A stretch of DNA of 64,000 bases from JAFLTL01 sp964389525 (GTDB lineage Bacteria; Bacteroidota; Bacteroidia; Bacteroidales; Muribaculaceae): positions 1 to 64,000 of the forward strand of contig CAYMEX010000009.1 of assembly GCA_964389525.1 (NCBI GenBank). The letters run 5' to 3'. Position 1 is the first letter of the stretch; the number at the start of each line of letters is the position of its first letter. The notes beneath the pieces were generated by a model that saw only the letters and a list, made by a program, of their open reading frames with translations, was not told the DNA's origin and made no database searches. Positions 53,096 to 61,540 of the stretch are shown piece after piece. The position numbers were made by a program, and so were the translations under genes.

Positions 53096-53449
53096 ATGGA
53101 TCTGATCAAAATCGCCGAGGAGGCTTTTGCCACCGGCAAAAAGCATCCCGACTTCGGTCCCGGCGACACAATCACGGTAGCCTACCGCATCAAAGAGGGC
53201 AACAAAGAGCGTATTCAGCTTTACAAGGGAGTGGTTATCCGCATCTCGGGCGACGGCGACAAAAAGCGCTTCACCGTTCGCAAAATGTCCGACAACATCG
53301 GCGTTGAGCGTATTTTCCCCATCGAGTCACCGTTCATCGACAGCATCACTGTCAACAAGTACGGTAAAGTTCGTCGCGCAAAACTCTACTACCTCCGCAA
53401 ACTCACCGGCAAAAAAGCACGCATCAAAGAGCGTCGCGTTGTCAAATAA
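53096..53449 (+). CDS. rplS: 50S ribosomal protein L19
   Basis: A 117-residue ribosomal protein: FGPGDTITVAYRIKEGNKERIQ, FEGVVI-type strand (LYKGVVIRISG), GVERIFPIESPFIDSI, and AKLYYLRKLTGKKARIKE. A single-gene unit with a strong promoter and a terminator shared with the convergent gmk operon. Confidence 0.98.
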   Translation: MDLIKIAEEAFATGKKHPDFGPGDTITVAYRIKEGNKERIQLYKGVVIRISGDGDKKRFTVRKMSDNIGVERIFPIESPFIDSITVNKYGKVRRAKLYYLRKLTGKKARIKERRVVK

Positions 53450-53539
53450 GAGGCAGCAGAAACCCAACGAATTCAGCGTCCCGGCATCTCACCACGAGAG
53501 CCGGGACGTTCTTTATCCCACTGTCTGAAGGACTATTAA

Positions 53540-53577
53540 GCCCCGCACCATCGCGCTTATCGCGATTGATGCGGGGC
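53540..53577. terminator. Bidirectional terminator between rplS and gmk
   Basis: Arms GCCCCGCACCATCGCG and CGCGATTGATGCGGGGC around CTTAT, with A/T-rich flanks (ATTAA before, TTTTATTT after). Placed between convergent genes. Confidence 0.85.
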
Positions 53578-53604
53578 ATGATTTTATTTCTCGTTTATAG
53601 CAGC

Positions 53605-54192
53605 TCAGACTTTGCGTCCGGTAAATTCAGCGATCAGCCGGGTGGTTTCCTCCACAGCCTCTTCAAGCCGGTCATTCACCACCACCTTGTCGTAGCGCGG
53701 AGCAAAGCCGATCTCATATTCAGCGCGTCCCACACGCTCGGCAATGCGCTCCTCGCTGTCGGTGCCGCGGTTTTCAAGACGGCGACGCAGTTCCTCAACC
53801 GAGGGAGGCATGATAAAGATACTCATCGCGTCATCGCCAAAAATATCCTTTACATTCACGCCCCCGACAACATCTATGTCAAGGATAACGTCATGCCCTT
53901 CGTCGCGCGTCCTCTCCACCTCGCTTTTAAGCGTACCGTAGAAACGGCCGGGATAGACTTCGCAGTATTCCACGAAATCGCCGGCGTCAAGACGACGGCG
54001 AAACTCGTCATCACTCAGAAAATAGTAGCTTACACCATCAGTCTCTCCCGGACGCGGCGCACGGTTAGTTGCCGACACCGAGAACTGGAGATCCATCCCC
54101 GGTTTCTCCCTGACGGCACTGATGATCGTCGACTTTCCGCACCCCGATGGAGCAGATATCACTATCACTTTTCCTTTGCGGGTTTCTGCCAT
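53605..54192 (-). CDS. gmk: Guanylate kinase
   Basis: A 195-residue enzyme phosphorylating GMP to GDP. P-loop SAPSGCGKST, then SATNRAPRPGETDGVSYYF, VILDIDVVGG and the IMPPSVEELRRRLENRGTD segment. The start at 54192 (MAETRKGKVIVIS) is chosen because the extension runs into yicC. It sits downstream of guaB and yicC, so guanine nucleotide enzymes share the operon. Confidence 0.97.
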   Translation of the reverse strand: MAETRKGKVIVISAPSGCGKSTIISAVREKPGMDLQFSVSATNRAPRPGETDGVSYYFLSDDEFRRRLDAGDFVEYCEVYPGRFYGTLKSEVERTRDEGHDVILDIDVVGGVNVKDIFGDDAMSIFIMPPSVEELRRRLENRGTDSEERIAERVGRAEYEIGFAPRYDKVVVNDRLEEAVEETTRLIAEFTGRKV

Positions 54193-54202
54193 AAATTCCC
54201 GG

Positions 54203-55093
54203 TTACATGACGTTGAGCACCTGTTCTTTGATCTGCTCGAGCTCATCCTTCATCTCCACGACGAGACGCTGGAGTTCCGCATGATTGCTTTTTGAGCCCA
54301 GAGTATTTATTTCACGTCCCATCTCCTGAGCGATAAATCCGAGCTTTTTGCCCTGCCCGGGCACATTGCCGTTCATCGTCTCCATGAAATAGTCGAGATG
54401 CTGCGCGAGACGCTGTTTCTCCTCGTTGATATCGAGTTTCTCAATATAGAAAATCATTTCCTGCTCAAGACGCCCCTTGTCATAATCGATCTGAGGCAGC
54501 TTCGACAGATTTTCCTCAAGACGCGATTTCACCTTGGCGACACGCTCGTTTTCCCAACGCGGCACCTGGCCGAGCAGATTGCGGATCCGCTCTATTCTGA
54601 GCGAGAAGAAGTCCACAAGTTTCGCACCCTCCACGCCACGATAGTTCATGAGCGAATCAACACACTTCTCGATCGCGCGCATCAGCTCCTGCTCTTCCTC
54701 CTCCGAAGCCTCGGCAAGACCGGCGTCGCTGCGCAGAGTATCGGGAAAACGCATCAGCACCTGATACCAGTCCGACGGATTGTCAATGCCAAGCGTCGCC
54801 GAGACCTCCTCGACACGCGCCTTGAGCACCTTCATCACGTCGACATTGAAATCTGTCGACAGCGACTGGCTTACAGCGCCGGTCGTCTCAACCCAGACAT
54901 TCAGATCCGCCTTGCCGCGCTGAAGCCGGCGGGCGACCGCCTCTCTCGCCATAGGCTCAAGATGACGGAATGCCACGGGGAGCTTCACCGACAGGTCAAG
55001 CTGCTTGGAGTTGAGCGACTTCATCTCCACTGTCAGCTTCTTGCCGGGGGAAAGTTCCACAACCTTCCCGAATCCGGTCATTGATAGCAACAT
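54203..55093 (-). CDS. YicC-family endoribonuclease
   Basis: A 296-residue protein with the family start MLLSMTGFGK, the middle SLNSKQLDLSVKLP, and the C-terminal GKKLGFIAQEMGREINTLGSK and NHAELQRLVVEMKDELEQIKEQVLN. Members are endoribonucleases that act on small RNAs or mRNA in E. coli and B. subtilis. It lies between guaB (17-base gap) and gmk (10-base gap). Confidence 0.93.
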   Translation of the reverse strand: MLLSMTGFGKVVELSPGKKLTVEMKSLNSKQLDLSVKLPVAFRHLEPMAREAVARRLQRGKADLNVWVETTGAVSQSLSTDFNVDVMKVLKARVEEVSATLGIDNPSDWYQVLMRFPDTLRSDAGLAEASEEEEQELMRAIEKCVDSLMNYRGVEGAKLVDFFSLRIERIRNLLGQVPRWENERVAKVKSRLEENLSKLPQIDYDKGRLEQEMIFYIEKLDINEEKQRLAQHLDYFMETMNGNVPGQGKKLGFIAQEMGREINTLGSKSNHAELQRLVVEMKDELEQIKEQVLNVM

Positions 55094-55110
55094 AATGACA
55101 GTATCTGAGA

Positions 55111-56589
55111 TCAGTGAGCCGAAGCACTGTAGTTGGGAGCCTCCGACGTGATAGCCACGTCATGCGGATGACTCTCGGCAACTCCGGCGTTTGTGATACG
55201 TGTGAACTTGGCCGTGTGGAGCACATCGATATTCTTGGCACCACAGTAGCCCATGCCTGCACGCAGACCGCCAAGCATCTGATATACTACCTCATACAGT
55301 GTTCCCTTATATGGCACGCGGGCTGCGATGCCTTCCGGAACGAGTTTACGGTTATCCTTCTCGTCGCCCTGGAAATAACGGTCTTTCGAGCCCTTTTCCA
55401 TCGCCTCGAGCGAACCCATGCCGCGATATGCCTTGTATTTACGTCCGTTGTAGATTATTGTGTCGCCGGGCGACTCCTCCACTCCGGCAAGCATTCCGCC
55501 GAGCATCACGCTATAGCCGCCGGCGGCAAGCGCCTTCACTATATCGCCCGAATAACGGATACCGCCGTCAGCGATCAGAGGCACGCCGGTGCCCTCGAGA
55601 GCCTTGGCCACGTCATAGACAGCCGACAGCTGCGGCACGCCTACTCCGGCAATCACACGGGTCGTGCAGATCGAGCCGGGGCCGATGCCTACCTTCACAC
55701 CGTCAGCACCGTTCTCCACCAGATAGCGGGCTGCGTCGCCTGTAGCGATATTACCGACTACAACGTCGATTTCCGGGTATTTCTCCTTGATAGCTTTCAG
55801 CACCCCGATCACACCGCGGCTATGTCCGTGGGCCGTGTCGATGACGATGGCATCCACACCGGCTGCCACAAGGGCATCCACGCGAAGCATGCTGTCGGGC
55901 GTCACGCCCACACCGGCTGCCACACGCAGGCGTCCGAGTTTGTCCTTGCAGGCATTGGGCTTGTCCTTGGCCTTGGTGATGTCCTTGTAGGTGACAAGAC
56001 CTACAAGATGCCCGTCACTGTCGACAACAGGGAGCTTTTCGATTTTATGCGTCTGAAGGATATCGGCAGCCTCCTCAAGATTGGTTGTCTGCGAGGTTGT
56101 GACCAGATTCTCCGAGGTCATCACCTCGTCGACCGGGCGGTCGAGATTGCGCTCAAATCTCAGGTCACGGTTTGTGACGATACCCACAAGTTTCTTGTTT
56201 TCGTCGACAACAGGAATACCGCCGATATGATACTCCTCCATCATGGCGAGAGCATCGCGCACCTTGCTGCCGCGCAGTATGGTCACCGGATCATAGATCA
56301 TTCCGTTCTCAGCGCGCTTCACGGCATGCACCTGACGGGCCTGCTCCTCGATCGACATGTTTTTGTGGATAACTCCGATACCTCCCTCACGGGCTATCGC
56401 GATAGCAAGCTTGGCTTCGGTAACTGTGTCCATTGCAGCCGAGACCAAAGGCACGTTGAGGGTTATATTACGAGAGAAACGGGTGCGCAAATCCACGTCG
56501 CGCGGCAATACTTCTGAGTAAGCGGGGATAAGAAGGACATCATCAAATGTGAGACCGTCCATCTTCACCCTATCTGCAATAAATGACAT
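55111..56589 (-). CDS. guaB: IMP dehydrogenase
   Basis: A 492-residue enzyme oxidising IMP to XMP with NAD, the committed step to GMP. The (beta/alpha)8 barrel starts DGLTFDDVLLIPAYSEVLPR; two CBS domains occupy about residues 95-205; the active-site loop is GIGPGSICTTRV with the catalytic cysteine; the flap has MGSLEAMEKGSKDRYF. The start at 56589 (MSFIADRVKMDG) follows the family. It has a clear promoter. Confidence 0.97.
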   Translation of the reverse strand: MSFIADRVKMDGLTFDDVLLIPAYSEVLPRDVDLRTRFSRNITLNVPLVSAAMDTVTEAKLAIAIAREGGIGVIHKNMSIEEQARQVHAVKRAENGMIYDPVTILRGSKVRDALAMMEEYHIGGIPVVDENKKLVGIVTNRDLRFERNLDRPVDEVMTSENLVTTSQTTNLEEAADILQTHKIEKLPVVDSDGHLVGLVTYKDITKAKDKPNACKDKLGRLRVAAGVGVTPDSMLRVDALVAAGVDAIVIDTAHGHSRGVIGVLKAIKEKYPEIDVVVGNIATGDAARYLVENGADGVKVGIGPGSICTTRVIAGVGVPQLSAVYDVAKALEGTGVPLIADGGIRYSGDIVKALAAGGYSVMLGGMLAGVEESPGDTIIYNGRKYKAYRGMGSLEAMEKGSKDRYFQGDEKDNRKLVPEGIAARVPYKGTLYEVVYQMLGGLRAGMGYCGAKNIDVLHTAKFTRITNAGVAESHPHDVAITSEAPNYSASAH

Positions 56590-56613
56590 CGGATATAGAA
56601 ATTTTATTGCGCA

Positions 56614-56644
56614 CAAAGTTAATCATTATTTCGCATTTTTCAAA
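56614..56644 (-). promoter_or_regulatory. Promoter of guaB-yicC-gmk
   Basis: Minus strand TTTG (56644-56641), 19 bases, TAACTTTG (56621-56614), 25 bases before the guaB start. Confidence 0.82.
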
Positions 56645-56647
56645 AAA

Positions 56648-57949
56648 TCATTCCCGATACTTTTCCGGAAAAAAATCAGACGAAGGACGCTCGATAGCCT
56701 CGTTCAGCACCTTGCGTGCGTCATCCCAACGATAGAACGGATACATGTCCGTATCGCACGGTATCGACACCTCGCGCTCGTTGCGCAGAAACTTGCATAT
56801 CACATCTCCTTTTTTGTTCTTGAAGAACACGATCTGCACGTTAGAGGCCATCGGGGTGACATCCCAGTCATTCCACACCTTGTAAACCTCGGCCGGATCA
56901 TTTTCATACCCGACGGCGCCATCGAGTCTCATCAGCGCCACAAGAGGCGTGATATTGCCGTCATGCCCGAAACGAAGCGTGGCGCCATGCTTCCCGCCGG
57001 CAATGTATTCGTCGGCAGTCTCCACTATATTGCGAAGCAGATTCTTGGCATTGTCGACATTCACACCGCGGCTCAGGGGATACGAGGAATTGGAGGCATA
57101 ATAGGCGAAGTTGCCCGACTGCCACAGATCCACGAGCTCCTGCGGCTCAAAGATGTCGAAAAGTGTAACATCGGCCTCGATATTCTGCAGATTCGACGCC
57201 ACCATATACAGCCCCGCCATCAGCTTCTCGGGACGCACCGAGCGCGTCACAAAAGCCTCGTCATTGAAGAGCGAGCCGATAAGCCGGTCCGGGTTAGTCA
57301 TTTTTTCCTTGAATTTATCGCGCTCCGGCTTCCACGACACGGTTTTCTCACTGTCAAACTCTCCCGATGCAGGAGCATGATAATTGAGATAATACATGTT
57401 GCGCTCTCCCGATTCTGTCGGTATGACCAGCGTCGGATCAACCTCTTTCAGGCCAAGCACGAAATTGAACATCGAGTGAGCCACACGCATCACCACCGTC
57501 GATTTGGCCGTGATCTCTGCCCCGTTTGCAAATGCCTGCGGAAACGCCTTGATCATGCGCTGCCCTATATCATGCTGCTGCTTGGCTCCGAGAGGCGTAA
57601 GTTCACCGCCTCGTCCTCGGGCCTCCTCACACACCACCTGCATCCTCTTTCTCACATCCTCGCCGAGCGGAGTCAGCGCACCGGCCTTATGTCCCCGATC
57701 CAGCACATCGAGCACATCGGTGTAATCGGTTTCAGCGATTATATACCGCGATCCGTGACGGCTGTAGTGACTTACATAAAAAGGTTCATATCCTCTTGGA
57801 GCAGGAGTGTTGACGCTCTCAGTCACCGGATATGCGTAAAATCTTCCGGCACACCGCTCTGGATGCGCCTTCATATCTTCAAGAGTGGTCTGCGCGCTCA
57901 GCATCATCGAGAACGCGGCAAAAGCTGCAAGCAAAAAACCTTTTCTCAT
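56648..57949 (-). CDS. Histidine acid phosphatase family protein (MINPP/phytase-like)
   Basis: A 433-residue exported protein with a signal peptide (MRKGFLLAAFAAFSMMLSAQ). A start three codons upstream (57958) is also possible. The catalytic loop VSHYSRHGSRYI contains RHGxR, and the later FGHDGNITPL gives the HD proton donor of branch 2 histidine phosphatases. Gut Bacteroidetes homologues include MINPP-type phytases that remove phosphate from inositol phosphates; the substrate here is not proven. It ends directly before the guaB promoter. Confidence 0.85.
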   Translation of the reverse strand: MRKGFLLAAFAAFSMMLSAQTTLEDMKAHPERCAGRFYAYPVTESVNTPAPRGYEPFYVSHYSRHGSRYIIAETDYTDVLDVLDRGHKAGALTPLGEDVRKRMQVVCEEARGRGGELTPLGAKQQHDIGQRMIKAFPQAFANGAEITAKSTVVMRVAHSMFNFVLGLKEVDPTLVIPTESGERNMYYLNYHAPASGEFDSEKTVSWKPERDKFKEKMTNPDRLIGSLFNDEAFVTRSVRPEKLMAGLYMVASNLQNIEADVTLFDIFEPQELVDLWQSGNFAYYASNSSYPLSRGVNVDNAKNLLRNIVETADEYIAGGKHGATLRFGHDGNITPLVALMRLDGAVGYENDPAEVYKVWNDWDVTPMASNVQIVFFKNKKGDVICKFLRNEREVSIPCDTDMYPFYRWDDARKVLNEAIERPSSDFFPEKYRE

Positions 57950-57982
57950 TGCGGTCATAAAGTTGGAAACGGATATATCAAT

Positions 57983-58018
57983 TCCCCGGCGCACATGTGA
58001 CTATGAATGCGCCGGGGA
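57983..58018. terminator. Perfect hairpin between ald and the phosphatase gene
   Basis: Eleven-base perfect arms TCCCCGGCGCA and TGCGCCGGGGA. The T run (GTTTTT) follows on the plus strand although both neighbours are on the minus strand, so the orientation is unexpected for ald. Confidence 0.5.
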
Positions 58019-58096
58019 GTTTTTATGATTCAGCATGACATGTCATAAGTCTTTTTTTACACTGCTACTATGACATAATCCCGCTGATTTCTGTTG

Positions 58097-59203
58097 TCAG
58101 AGCTCAAGTTTGCTGTACGGGAGGTTCCATGCCTCGGCCACACCCTTGAATGTAACCTTGCCGTCGACGACATTCACCCCTTCGGCCAGACCGACATCGG
58201 CCTTGCAAGCCTCCTTCCAGCCCATATCGGCTATGCGGAGCGCATAGGGCAGCGTAGCGTTGGTGAGCGCGAGGGTCGAAGTATAAGGCACTGCACCGGG
58301 TATGTTTGCCACCGCATAGTGTACGATGCCATCCACTTCATACACAGGTTCGGAGTGAGTTGTCGGATGTGTTGTCTCAAAGCAACCGCCCTGGTCGACA
58401 GCGACATCGACAATGACACTTCCACGGCGCATCATCGGCAGCATGTCGGCCGTGAGAAGCTTGGGAGCCTTTGCGCCGGGCACCAGCACTGATCCGATCA
58501 CCAGATCCACCGTCGGCAGCTCCTGCTCGATATTGTGACGCGATGAGAAGAGTGTCTTCACATTCTTTGGCATCACCTCGGCCACATGACGAAGCGTAGG
58601 AAGCGATATATCGGTTATTGTCACGTCGGCACCAAGGCCGGCAGCCATCAGTGCGGCGTTGCGTCCCACTACTCCGGCACCGAGTATAAGCACTTTGGCA
58701 GGCTTAACGCCGGGAACGCCACCGAGCAGTATGCCTTTGCCACCCTGAGGCTTCTCGAGAAAGCGCGCGCCCTCCTGCACCGACATGCGGCCTGCGACCT
58801 CGCTCATAGGCACGAGCAGCGGAAGCGCACCGGCGCGGTCACGCACAGTCTCATAGGCGATACACGTCGCGCCCGACTTGAGCATGGCATCAGTCAGTTC
58901 CTCGTCGCTTGCAAAGTGGAAATAAGTAAACAGCACCTGCCCCTTCCTCACCAGAGGATACTCCGGCGCTATCGGCTCCTTCACCTTGACGATCATGTCG
59001 GCCGTGCCATATACATCACCGATCGTAGGCAGGATTGTCGCTCCGGCGGCAATATATTCTTCGTCGGAAAAGCCGGAGCCTTCGCCGGCCGTATGCTGTA
59101 CATAGAGATCGTGCCCGTGCTGCACAAGTTCCTTCACTCCGGCAGGTGTCAGACCCACACGGTTTTCATTGTTCTTAATCTCTTTAGGTACTCCGATTTT
59201 CAT
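58097..59203 (-). CDS. ald: Alanine dehydrogenase
   Basis: A 368-residue enzyme interconverting L-alanine and pyruvate plus ammonia with NAD. The start MKIGVPKEIKNNENRVGLTP is diagnostic and fixes 59203. YFHFASDEELT holds the active-site histidine, VLILGAGVVGRNAALMAAGL the NAD site, and VIVDVAVDQGG a conserved strand. It follows fdtB by 49 bases; the functional link to sugar biosynthesis is not clear. Confidence 0.95.
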   Translation of the reverse strand: MKIGVPKEIKNNENRVGLTPAGVKELVQHGHDLYVQHTAGEGSGFSDEEYIAAGATILPTIGDVYGTADMIVKVKEPIAPEYPLVRKGQVLFTYFHFASDEELTDAMLKSGATCIAYETVRDRAGALPLLVPMSEVAGRMSVQEGARFLEKPQGGKGILLGGVPGVKPAKVLILGAGVVGRNAALMAAGLGADVTITDISLPTLRHVAEVMPKNVKTLFSSRHNIEQELPTVDLVIGSVLVPGAKAPKLLTADMLPMMRRGSVIVDVAVDQGGCFETTHPTTHSEPVYEVDGIVHYAVANIPGAVPYTSTLALTNATLPYALRIADMGWKEACKADVGLAEGVNVVDGKVTFKGVAEAWNLPYSKLEL

Positions 59204-59252
59204 GGTTCTTATAATTTGGTTTGTTGGTTTGATTAGATTTCCATGACACATG

Positions 59253-60389
59253 TCAGTCGGGATGCCAACTATTGACAGTCTCTGCCACGATGGCAGCTTC
59301 CTCGTCTGTCACGGTCGCGATAGGCAGACTCACCGCACGGTCGGCGATACGGTCTGTTATAGCGAAGTCGCCCGACGCCCACGGCCGCCCGGTGTAACAT
59401 GGCTGCCTGTGTGGAGGCACAGCATAATGAACGTCTGTCCCGATGCCTCGCTCCTCCATATACCGCCTGAACGAGTCGCGGTCCGGCACCCTGACGACAT
59501 ACTGATGCCACACATGCGACTCCGGTGCATCCGGCACCTGAGGTTTTTCGACATCAGGGTTATCTATCAGGCTGTCATAGAGCATTGCCACCTCGCGCCG
59601 CGTTGCCGTCATCTGCACGATATGATCCAGCTTCACGCTGAGCACTGCCGCCTGTAGCGGGTCAAGACGCGAGTTGCATCCTCCGGCATAGATATTGTGA
59701 TAGCGTCGGTCACTGCCGTAGTTCGACAAAGCCCTGACTGCACCGGCCAGATCTGCGTCGTCGGTCAGCACCGCGCCCGCATCGCCGATAGCACCGACAT
59801 TCTTGGTCGGATAGAAACTCAATGCGCCCGCATCACCGAGACACCCCGTCATCCTGTGGCGTCCGTTCAGCACGGTTATCGGTGCCATCGCGCCTATCGC
59901 CTGCGCGTTATCCTCCACCACAAGCAGCCCGCGGTCGCTTATCACCGCTGCCATTTCGGCATCCCAGTCAGCACGGCCGTAAAGATGCACCGGCATGACA
60001 GCCTTCACACCCCCGTCGTGACACTTTCTTATACCCTCGGCGCCAAGCAGCATCGTGTTTTCGTCAGGATCCACAGGCACAGGCACAAGCCCCGCATCCT
60101 CTATCGCCATCAGCGAGGCGATGTAAGTGTTGGCGGCCACTATCACGCCGTCGCCAGGTCTCAGACGTCCGGTCTCGACCCAGCCGCGCATCACAAGTTT
60201 CAGGGCATCGAGCCCGTTTCCCGTTCCGACCGCATACCCGGCCCCCGTCAGTCTGCACAATTTTTCTTCAAAGTCCGACACCTCCGTGCCGCCGATATAG
60301 TGTCCCGATCGTGCGACTCTGAGCAACGCCCGTTCTATCTCGGCCATCATAGGCCGGTTGAGTTTTGCCAGATCGCAGAAAGGAATCAT
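59253..60389 (-). CDS. fdtB: DegT/DnrJ/EryC1-family sugar aminotransferase (FdtB-like)
   Basis: A 378-residue PLP enzyme. Motifs: ARSGHYIGGTEVSDFEEKL, GTGNGLDALKL, VPVHLYGRA-type (MPVHLYGRADWD), VVEDNAQAIGA, and the PLP-lysine loop SFYPTKNVGAIGDAG. The partner upstream is a sugar 3,4-ketoisomerase-like cupin, the pair typical of dTDP-3-amino-3,6-dideoxygalactose synthesis, used in surface glycans. The start at 60389 (MIPFCDLAKLN) follows the family. The exact sugar is inferred from the pair. Confidence 0.88.
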   Translation of the reverse strand: MIPFCDLAKLNRPMMAEIERALLRVARSGHYIGGTEVSDFEEKLCRLTGAGYAVGTGNGLDALKLVMRGWVETGRLRPGDGVIVAANTYIASLMAIEDAGLVPVPVDPDENTMLLGAEGIRKCHDGGVKAVMPVHLYGRADWDAEMAAVISDRGLLVVEDNAQAIGAMAPITVLNGRHRMTGCLGDAGALSFYPTKNVGAIGDAGAVLTDDADLAGAVRALSNYGSDRRYHNIYAGGCNSRLDPLQAAVLSVKLDHIVQMTATRREVAMLYDSLIDNPDVEKPQVPDAPESHVWHQYVVRVPDRDSFRRYMEERGIGTDVHYAVPPHRQPCYTGRPWASGDFAITDRIADRAVSLPIATVTDEEAAIVAETVNSWHPD

Positions 60390-60402
60390 TTTCACAGTTT
60401 TT

Positions 60403-60861
60403 TTAAGGAACTTTTTTTGCCGACAATGCCATAAACTCGTCATAGTCTCTCACATAATCCGACTCGTTGAACCGGGTCGAAGCGAGCACCAGACACACCG
60501 CCCCCGAAGTAAACCGGTCAAGCTCGCGCCAGATACCGGGAGGGATGAGCAACCCGCGGCAAGGACTGTCAAGACGATAGACGACGCGGCGCATACCATC
60601 ATCAACCGTCACCTCAAACGATCCGCTCACTGCTATCAGCAGTTGGGTTGTCGTATGCTCCGAGTGGCCGCCACGACTCGCCCCCGAAGGCACATCATAA
60701 AGAAAAAAGACTCGTTCGGCATGAAAAGCGGCATCCACGCATCCGTTGTCATAGACGGCAAGCTTACCGTTAGGATCCGGGAACACCGGAAGATCTATCC
60801 ACCGGCACTCCTCGACCGTCACACGGCAATGCGGGTCTATGTCAGGATTCTCTGTTTCCAT
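60403..60861 (-). CDS. fdtA: Sugar 3,4-ketoisomerase (FdtA/QdtA/WxcM-like cupin)
   Basis: A 152-residue cupin: ERVFFLYDVPSGASRGGHSE, HTTTQLLIAVSGSFEVTVDD, GLLIPPGIWRELDRFTSGAV and the C-terminal FNESDYVRDYDEF, all hallmarks of the FdtA/WxcM group, which isomerises dTDP-4-keto-6-deoxyglucose. I start at 60861 (METENPDID); the longer frame is not conserved-looking. It lies 13 bases before fdtB. Confidence 0.88.
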   Translation of the reverse strand: METENPDIDPHCRVTVEECRWIDLPVFPDPNGKLAVYDNGCVDAAFHAERVFFLYDVPSGASRGGHSEHTTTQLLIAVSGSFEVTVDDGMRRVVYRLDSPCRGLLIPPGIWRELDRFTSGAVCLVLASTRFNESDYVRDYDEFMALSAKKVP

Positions 60862-60869
60862 GGTGACTG

Positions 60870-60877
60870 CAAATATA
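60870..60877 (-). promoter_or_regulatory. Candidate -7 box for fdtA-fdtB-ald
   Basis: Minus strand TATATTTG fits TAnnTTTG, 9 bases before the chosen ATG, which would give a very short leader. The upstream TTTG spacing is poor. Confidence 0.35.
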
Positions 60878-60955
60878 ATATTTTTCGTCACACACACGTT
60901 TCGCCGCAAAAAATCTGTCAGAAAAAAAATGCGTTCTATACACACATGAAACATA

Positions 60956-60988
60956 GCGGGCCGGCCACTTTCTGTGTGGTCGGCCCGC
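60956..60988 (-). terminator. Terminator after the small lipoprotein gene
   Basis: Thirteen-base arms GCGGGCCGGCCAC and GTGGTCGGCCCGC with one G-T pair, 27 bases past the stop at 61015. Confidence 0.75.
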
Positions 60989-61014
60989 CGTACTTATGCG
61001 GTCAGATTTCTCTG

Positions 61015-61500
61015 TTACTTCTCGATATATGTTTCAGTATCGACATTACCGGGACCTTCGAGATAGGTAGCACCCTCAGGAAGCGACTCCTCGTCAGGCA
61101 CGACCTGAACCTTATACTGCACGAGAGCTGTGTAGATCGGGTGATCGACTACAAGAAGATTAGTTCTGAGCGACAGCAGGTTGTAGGTCTTGGTAAGATA
61201 GTCGGTCGAGATGACATACTTGAAAGGAGACACGGGAGTAGTACCGATGTCAAATCCATTCCAGATATAGGTCACAGGGCCGATGGCCACTTCCTGGCCG
61301 TCATTGCTTTCGACAGTGACACTCTCAACAACCACCGGGTTGCCGTCGATGACATAAAGCACATCATCATCAGGCACGACATAAACACCGCTGAACGATG
61401 CATTGATGCTTGCATCAGGCACCTCCTTGTCGTCATCGCTACATGCTGTCATCCCAAACAACAGCGGCGTAGCGAGCAGTAAATAAAACAGTTTTTTCAT
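61015..61500 (-). CDS. Small lipoprotein of unknown function
   Basis: A 161-residue lipoprotein (FGMTACSDDDKE, Cys20). Beta-rich with no motif I recognise: SGVYVVPDDDVLYVIDGN, VTYIWNGFDIGTT, ISTDYLTKTYNLLSLR, YTALVQYKVQVVPDEESLPEG. The last part looks like a short Ig-like strand pair. It lies 40 bases downstream of clpB in the same direction; co-transcription is possible. Confidence 0.8.
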   Translation of the reverse strand: MKKLFYLLLATPLLFGMTACSDDDKEVPDASINASFSGVYVVPDDDVLYVIDGNPVVVESVTVESNDGQEVAIGPVTYIWNGFDIGTTPVSPFKYVISTDYLTKTYNLLSLRTNLLVVDHPIYTALVQYKVQVVPDEESLPEGATYLEGPGNVDTETYIEK

Positions 61501-61540
61501 AGTCTTTAAATTAACCGATTAATAATATATAATAGATGTG

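Noticed and set aside
57983..58018. Intrinsic terminator for ald
   Set aside because: The hairpin is perfect, but the T run lies on the plus-strand side while ald is on the minus strand; kept only as a tentative feature.
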